Assembly (NCBI GenBank): GCA_012274165.1
Contig: JAAPAA010000334.1
Span: 1-10,384 of the forward strand
Source of the DNA: Thiobacillaceae bacterium
Lineage (GTDB): Bacteria; Pseudomonadota; Gammaproteobacteria; Burkholderiales; Thiobacillaceae
DNA: 10,384 nt
Direction of reading: 5' to 3'
This document shows positions 6,334 through 10,384 of the stretch, in pieces; position 1 is the stretch's first letter; each line of letters begins with the position of its first letter. Made by a program: the position numbers and the translations under genes. A model generated the notes under the pieces. The model did no database searches, was not told the DNA's origin, and saw only the letters and a program-made list of their open reading frames with translations.

Positions 6334-8684
6334 TCCACCCGCGCCGCCGCGGCATTGCAGCCATCGTGCTGTGGCTGATTTTTTTGCTGGCCTGTGTCGG
6401 CATCATCAGCCGCACCCACTTCACAACCGACTTGTCGGCATTTTTGCCGCGCGCACCGACGCCCGAGCAGCAGCTGCTGATGGATCAACTCAGCGACGGC
6501 CTCGCCTCGCGCCTGATTCTCGTGGGCATAGAAGGCGCTGACGCCCCCACCCGCGCCCGGCTTTCCCGGCAAATCGCCCAGCGTCTGCGCGCCGACCCTG
6601 CGTTTGTCAGCGTCAATAATGGCGAACCCGTCAACACCGAGCGCGACCGTGCTTTCCTGTTCGACAATCGTTACCTGTTGAGCCCGGCCGTGACGCCTGC
6701 ACGCTTTAGCGCAGACGGTCTGCATGCCGCCTTGATCGACAGTATCGATCTGCTGGCCTCGCCTGCCGGATTGCTGGTCAAAACCCTGCTGCCGCGCGAT
6801 CCGACCGGGGAAATGCTGCAATTGCTTGAGCAGCTCAACAGCGGCAGCCAGCCGAAGCTGGTGGAGGGGGCATGGGCATCGCGCGATGGCACGCGCGCCT
6901 TGATGCTGATGCAAACGCGTGCTGCAGGAAGCGACACCGACGCCCAGCAACACGCCATGGCCGCCATTCGGCAGGCGTTCGACCAGGCTCCCAGCGCTAC
7001 CGCATCGGCCAACCTGCTGATGACCGGTCCCGGCGTGTTTTCGGTGACGTCGCGCGACACCATCAAGCGCCAGGTCAGCCGCCTGTCCATCATCAGCCTA
7101 GCGCTCATCGCAACGCTGCTGTTGCTCGTTTATCGCTCCTTCAGCGCCCTGGCATTGGGGTTGTTGCCCGTTGTCAGCGGTGCGCTGGCGGGCATTGCGG
7201 CGGTCAGCCTGGGCTTTGGCGCGGTGCACGGCATCACCCTGGGATTTGGTACCGCCCTGATCGGCGAAGCGGTGGACTATTCAATCTACCTGTTCGTGCA
7301 GTCGGAACAGAACCGTGCGGATCATCAAAGCTGGGTCACGCGCTTCTGGCCCACCATTCGCCTCGGTGTGCTGACTTCGATAGCCGGCTTTGCTTCGCTG
7401 CTGCTGTCCGGCTTTCCCGGTTTGGCGCAACTCGGCTTGTATGCGATTGCCGGACTGGTCGTGGCCGCAACGGTGACGCGCTTCGTCCTGCCTTCGCTGC
7501 TGCCCGCCAACTTTCACATTCACGATGTATCGGCGGTCGGTCTCACCCTGTCCCGTGTCGTGCAGCGCGCGGCAGCCCTGCGCTGGCCTGCAGCGATATT
7601 GTTGTTGGCGGCGTGCGCCATCGTGGTCGCTAACCGCGCCAGTTTGTGGAACGACACCATCGCGTCACTCAGTCCGGTGTCGCAAGCGGATGTGGAGCTC
7701 GATACCCGCTTGCGCGCCGACATGGGCGCGCCGGATGTGCGCTATCTGGTCGTCGTATCCGGTGCCAACCAGGAATCCGTATTGCGCGCCGCCGAGCGGG
7801 TTTCCGCGCTGCTGCAAACACAAGTCGAGCAAGGCCAGCTCGCCGGCTTCGAAAGCCCCAGCCGTTATCTGCCCAGCCTGGCCACGCAACGCGCACGCCA
7901 GGCCAGCCTGCCTCCGCGCCCGCTGCTGGAAACCCGCCTGGCGCAAGCCGTTCAAGGCTTGCCGGTGCGCGCACATCTGTTTACGCCGTTTCTGGCCGAC
8001 ACTGCCGCCGCGCGCAGCCAGCCTTTGCTGCAGGCAAGCGACCTGCAGCAGACCTCGATGGCGATGGCGGTCGACGCCCTGCTCATTCAGCAACGGGAAC
8101 AATGGCGTGCCTTGTTGCCGCTGACCGCGCCCGAGGGGAGCAGCATCGACGCGGATCATATGCGCGCCGTGTTGAACGCAATGCCCGATGTGCTGTTTGT
8201 GGACATGAAGGCCGAGTCGGATCGCCTGTATTCCGGCTACCTGCATGAAGCCATTGTGCTGTCACTCGGCGGGCTGGTTGCCATTATCGCGTTGCTGCTG
8301 GTGGTGTTTCGCTCGCCCATGCGCGTGCTGCGCATCATCGCGCCGCTGGCCGCTGCGGTCATCACCGTCACGGCGGGATTAAGCGTATTCGGCCAGCAAA
8401 TGATTATTTTGCATCTGGTGGGTTTGTTGCTGGTGGTCGCAGTGGGCTCCAATTACGCCCTGTTTTTTGATCGGCCCGATCCGCGCACGCCCATTTTGCC
8501 GCGCACGCTGGCCTCGATGCTGTTTGCCAACCTCACCACCGTCGCAGGGTTTGGCCTGCTTGCGTTTTCCAACGTGTCCATCCTGCAGGCGATGGGCGTG
8601 ACCGTCGCGCCGGGCGTCATTCTGGCGTTGATTTACTCGGCGATTTTTGCCCGGCAATCCGATGCGGGATCCAGTCATGCGTGA
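6330..8684 (+). CDS. MMPL family (RND superfamily) lipid exporter
   Basis: This 784-residue inner-membrane protein has the two-fold RND layout. TM1 is at 10-27 and is followed by a periplasmic domain to about 250. A membrane bundle spans about 252-436, a second periplasmic domain about 437-637, and a second bundle about 641 to the end. The first bundle holds GEAVDYSIYL (312-321), with D316 in the usual proton-relay place. The matching spot of the second half reads GSNYALFF (706-713), with N708 instead of Asp. MMPL proteins use proton flow to lift lipids or lipid-linked pigments out of the inner membrane, and COG4258-type members belong to aryl polyene clusters. Together with the LolA-like protein it gives a plausible inner-to-outer-membrane route. 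The start overlaps the previous stop in ATGA. The deacetylase gene begins within its last eight bases. Confidence 0.9.
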   Translation: MIHPRRRGIAAIVLWLIFLLACVGIISRTHFTTDLSAFLPRAPTPEQQLLMDQLSDGLASRLILVGIEGADAPTRARLSRQIAQRLRADPAFVSVNNGEPVNTERDRAFLFDNRYLLSPAVTPARFSADGLHAALIDSIDLLASPAGLLVKTLLPRDPTGEMLQLLEQLNSGSQPKLVEGAWASRDGTRALMLMQTRAAGSDTDAQQHAMAAIRQAFDQAPSATASANLLMTGPGVFSVTSRDTIKRQVSRLSIISLALIATLLLLVYRSFSALALGLLPVVSGALAGIAAVSLGFGAVHGITLGFGTALIGEAVDYSIYLFVQSEQNRADHQSWVTRFWPTIRLGVLTSIAGFASLLLSGFPGLAQLGLYAIAGLVVAATVTRFVLPSLLPANFHIHDVSAVGLTLSRVVQRAAALRWPAAILLLAACAIVVANRASLWNDTIASLSPVSQADVELDTRLRADMGAPDVRYLVVVSGANQESVLRAAERVSALLQTQVEQGQLAGFESPSRYLPSLATQRARQASLPPRPLLETRLAQAVQGLPVRAHLFTPFLADTAAARSQPLLQASDLQQTSMAMAVDALLIQQREQWRALLPLTAPEGSSIDADHMRAVLNAMPDVLFVDMKAESDRLYSGYLHEAIVLSLGGLVAIIALLLVVFRSPMRVLRIIAPLAAAVITVTAGLSVFGQQMIILHLVGLLLVVAVGSNYALFFDRPDPRTPILPRTLASMLFANLTTVAGFGLLAFSNVSILQAMGVTVAPGVILALIYSAIFARQSDAGSSHA

Positions 8685-9480
8685 CCCAGCCTGGCACCCC
8701 ACCCTGTTGATCCGCGCATCCGTCGCGCTGCATGCTCTGGCGCTGGTGGCCGTGATCGCCGACCCCGCGCAATGGGGTTGGGCATTGGGCGCCGTGGTCA
8801 TCAACCATCTGGTGCTGACCGCCGCCGGTCTGTGGCCGCGCAGCAACTGGCTGGGACCGAACTGGACACGGCTGCCCGCCGCTGCCACGGCCAGACATGA
8901 AATTGCCCTGACCATCGACGACGGCCCCGATCCCCTCGTCACCCCGCAGGTGCTGGATATTCTGGATCGCTATGCCGCACACGCCACCTTTTTCTGTGTG
9001 GGCGAAAAAGCCGCGCGCTATCCGGATGTCTGCCGGGAAATCGTACGCCGTGGTCATGCCGTGGAAAACCATAGCCAGCACCACCGCCACTCTTTTGCCC
9101 TGTTGGGCCCGCGGGGTTTCATGCGCGAACTGCAGGCCGCACAAAACACCCTCAGCCAGATTACCGGTCAGCGCCCCGTGTTTTTTCGTGCCCCTGCCGG
9201 CCTGCGCAATCCTTTTCTCGACCCCGTGCTGACGCGGCTCGGCTTGACGCTCGCCAGCTGGTCGGCGCGGGGTTTCGACACCCGGATCGGTGACGCCGGG
9301 CGGGTCGAACATGCACTATTGCGTGGGTTGCGGGCGGGCGCTATTTTGCTGCTGCACGATGGCAATGCGGCACGTTCACCGCGTGGCATTCCGGTCATTC
9401 TCGACGTGCTGCCTGCGGTGCTGGAGTCGGCCACCGCCGCCCGGCTGCGTTGTGTCAGCTTGCGTGATGCCCTTGCATGA
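8677..9480 (+). CDS. Membrane-anchored polysaccharide deacetylase (NodB-like, CE4)
   Basis: The 267-residue protein has two hydrophobic segments (about 10-28 and 32-53) and then a NodB domain. The five-motif active site appears complete: TIDDGPD (79-85, D81 and D82), HSQHH (132-136) with metal ligands H132 and H136, FFRAPAG with R171, and LLLHDG with H227. CE4 enzymes remove N- or O-acetyl groups from sugars with a divalent metal. With the membrane anchor, the target may be a lipid-linked sugar. The chosen ATG at 8677 overlaps the MMPL stop by eight bases; in-frame starts at 8647 (TTG) and 8662 (ATG) would add ten or five residues and lie deeper in the exporter gene. The enzyme fits an operon that builds a glycosylated or sugar-linked lipid, but no glycosyltransferase is present. 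Substrate is unknown. Confidence 0.88.
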   Translation: MRDPAWHPTLLIRASVALHALALVAVIADPAQWGWALGAVVINHLVLTAAGLWPRSNWLGPNWTRLPAAATARHEIALTIDDGPDPLVTPQVLDILDRYAAHATFFCVGEKAARYPDVCREIVRRGHAVENHSQHHRHSFALLGPRGFMRELQAAQNTLSQITGQRPVFFRAPAGLRNPFLDPVLTRLGLTLASWSARGFDTRIGDAGRVEHALLRGLRAGAILLLHDGNAARSPRGIPVILDVLPAVLESATAARLRCVSLRDALA

Positions 9481-9529
9481 CCGCCACACAACGCATGAGC
9501 CGGCACTGCCGCACTCCGGAGAACAGGCC

Positions 9530-10204
9530 TTGAAAAACAGTCAGCCAACGCCCTGGTACCGGCAGATTGCAGCGGTTATCACCCAGCATGGGGTTCTGAA
9601 AGGGATCGGCACGCCGCTGTTTATCGGCCTGTTTTTCGGTGCGTATTTCTATGTGCTCAAAGCCCCGGCCTACCCGACCACGGTGATGCCCGTTACCTGG
9701 GTGGATCAAATGATCAGTTTTCAGCCGTCGGCGATGCCGCTGTATGTCTCATTGTGGGTGTATGTTTCCCTGCCCCCGGCATTGCTCGCGACACGCCCCG
9801 AGCTCTATCGCTATGGCATGGCGATGGCCGGAACCTGCCTGGCGGGGCTGATTGTTTTCTACTTCTGGCCCACCGCGGTCCCTCCAGCCGATATTGACTG
9901 GGCCCGGTATCCTGAAGTGGGTTTCCTTAAAAACGTCGATGCTGCAGGCAATGCATTCCCCTCGCTCCATGTCGCCACCGCCATTTTTTCGGGCATCTGG
10001 CTGGATCACCTGCTGCGCCGATTCGGCGCGCCGCGGTGGAGTCGGCTAATCAACTGGATCTGGTGTGTCGGCATCATTTATTCCACCCTCGCCACCCGAC
10101 AGCATGTGGCGGTGGATGTGTGGGGTGGCCTTGTGCTGGGGGGAGGCGCGGCCTGGCTGTCATTGCGCCACCGTGCATACGCAGAGCGAACCAGCCGGGT
10201 TTGA
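9530..10204 (+). CDS. PAP2 superfamily membrane phosphatase/transferase (inositolphosphotransferase-like)
   Basis: The 224-residue protein has about six membrane segments. The PAP2 active-site blocks are FPSLHVATA (H147) and TRQHVAVDVWGG (H192, D196), matching the branch that contains inositol phosphorylceramide synthase-like proteins, where PSLH replaces PSGH. The arginine of the classical SR block is replaced: S185-T186 stands seven residues before H192. Such proteins cleave or exchange lipid phosphate head groups at the membrane. The start is uncertain. TTG at 9530 has a good GGAG eight bases upstream and gives MKNSQPTPWYRQ. ATG at 9467 would add 21 hydrophilic residues, overlap the deacetylase by 14 bases and lacks a ribosome-binding site. 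It is the last gene of the operon and converges on comF. A role in finishing or recycling a lipid-phosphate-linked product is inferred. Confidence 0.82.
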   Translation: MKNSQPTPWYRQIAAVITQHGVLKGIGTPLFIGLFFGAYFYVLKAPAYPTTVMPVTWVDQMISFQPSAMPLYVSLWVYVSLPPALLATRPELYRYGMAMAGTCLAGLIVFYFWPTAVPPADIDWARYPEVGFLKNVDAAGNAFPSLHVATAIFSGIWLDHLLRRFGAPRWSRLINWIWCVGIIYSTLATRQHVAVDVWGGLVLGGGAAWLSLRHRAYAERTSRV

Positions 10205-10243
10205 AGGAAACCGGCCTGAGGGAACGCTGGATACCCGCACCCT

Positions 10244-10384
10244 TCATCCGGGCGGCAGCGTCCGCGCCACCACCCAGCACGTCACGTCCCGTGCACCCGC
10301 GCGCATCATGGTTGCCGCCAGTTCATCGAGGCTGGTACCGGTGGTCATGACGTCGTCGATCAGGGCGATGTGCTGCCCTTGAAC
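10244..10384 (-). CDS. ComF family phosphoribosyltransferase-like protein, C-terminal 46 residues (5' end outside window)
   Basis: The minus strand from the right edge reads without a stop for 46 codons and ends at 10244-10246. It contains the phosphoribosyl-pyrophosphate-binding motif IALIDDVMTTGTS and then WVVARTLPPG, the usual end of ComF family proteins. In naturally transformable bacteria ComF helps DNA uptake, and close relatives are found in many species that are not known to be competent. The N-terminal zinc-binding part would lie right of the window. It is convergent with the PAP2 gene, with 39 bases between the two stops, so it bounds the plus-strand operon on the right. The short fragment is distinctive; identity is fairly sure. 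Confidence 0.87.
   Translation of the reverse strand, partial: VQGQHIALIDDVMTTGTSLDELAATMMRAGARDVTCWVVARTLPPG

Noticed and set aside
6144..6953. Minus-strand open frame of 269 codons.
   Set aside because: Antisense to the LolA-like gene and the exporter start, with a Gln/Ala/Gly-rich translation and no motif.
8647..8676. Earlier TTG or ATG start for the deacetylase.
   Set aside because: These add only a few residues within the exporter gene and have no better ribosome-binding site; the ATG at 8677 fits the short-overlap pattern of the operon.
10195..10214. Hairpin CCGG-TTT/AAA-CCGG with one bulged G at the end of the PAP2 gene, as operon terminator.
   Set aside because: The stem overlaps the stop codon region, is short and bulged, and no T-run follows on the plus strand.

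Overview
The window (about 60% GC by eye) looks like a betaproteobacterial chromosome. The reasons are the order rpsU-yqeY-dnaG on the minus strand, a 70-residue S21 ending in QQLPPKMY, and proteobacterial types of exporter, acyltransferase and LolA-like protein throughout. The exact genus cannot be told from the sequence.

Layout: (1) 1-1790, minus strand: the macromolecular-synthesis operon rpsU, a GatB/YqeY-domain gene and the first 347 codons of dnaG, which runs off the left edge. Hairpins lie in both intergenic gaps; the one before dnaG has a short T-run and sits where an attenuator would set primase below S21. (2) 1791-2134: a 344-base divergent spacer. It holds a probable extended -10 promoter for rpsU, a perfect TATAAT box facing the plus-strand operon, and a chain of four stem-loops that could be a small RNA or an attenuated rpsU leader read on the minus strand. 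(3) 2135-10204, plus strand: nine tightly packed genes. They encode an acyl carrier protein, a COG4648-type membrane protein, an AMP-dependent acyl/aryl ligase, a short hot-dog 3-hydroxyacyl-ACP dehydratase, an LpxL-like acyltransferase, a LolA-like periplasmic protein, an MMPL/RND exporter, a membrane-anchored NodB-type deacetylase and a PAP2-type phosphatase/transferase. (4) 10244-10384, minus strand: the last 46 codons of a ComF-type phosphoribosyltransferase, convergent with the operon.

The nine-gene operon is the interesting part. Its first seven genes follow the core gene order of aryl polyene/xanthomonadin-type clusters (ACP, COG4648, ligase, dehydratase, acyltransferase, LolA-like, MMPL). 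It is flanked on both sides by unrelated housekeeping genes, and no ketosynthase, ketoreductase, thioesterase or ammonia lyase is present. Either chain extension is supplied from elsewhere in the genome, or the operon has a different job: activating a preformed acyl or aryl acid, loading it on the ACP, transferring it to a lipid or sugar acceptor, trimming that acceptor with the deacetylase and PAP2 enzyme, and exporting the product with MMPL plus the LolA-like protein. Five junctions in a row are start/stop overlaps, four of them ATGA, which argues for one transcript and translational coupling.
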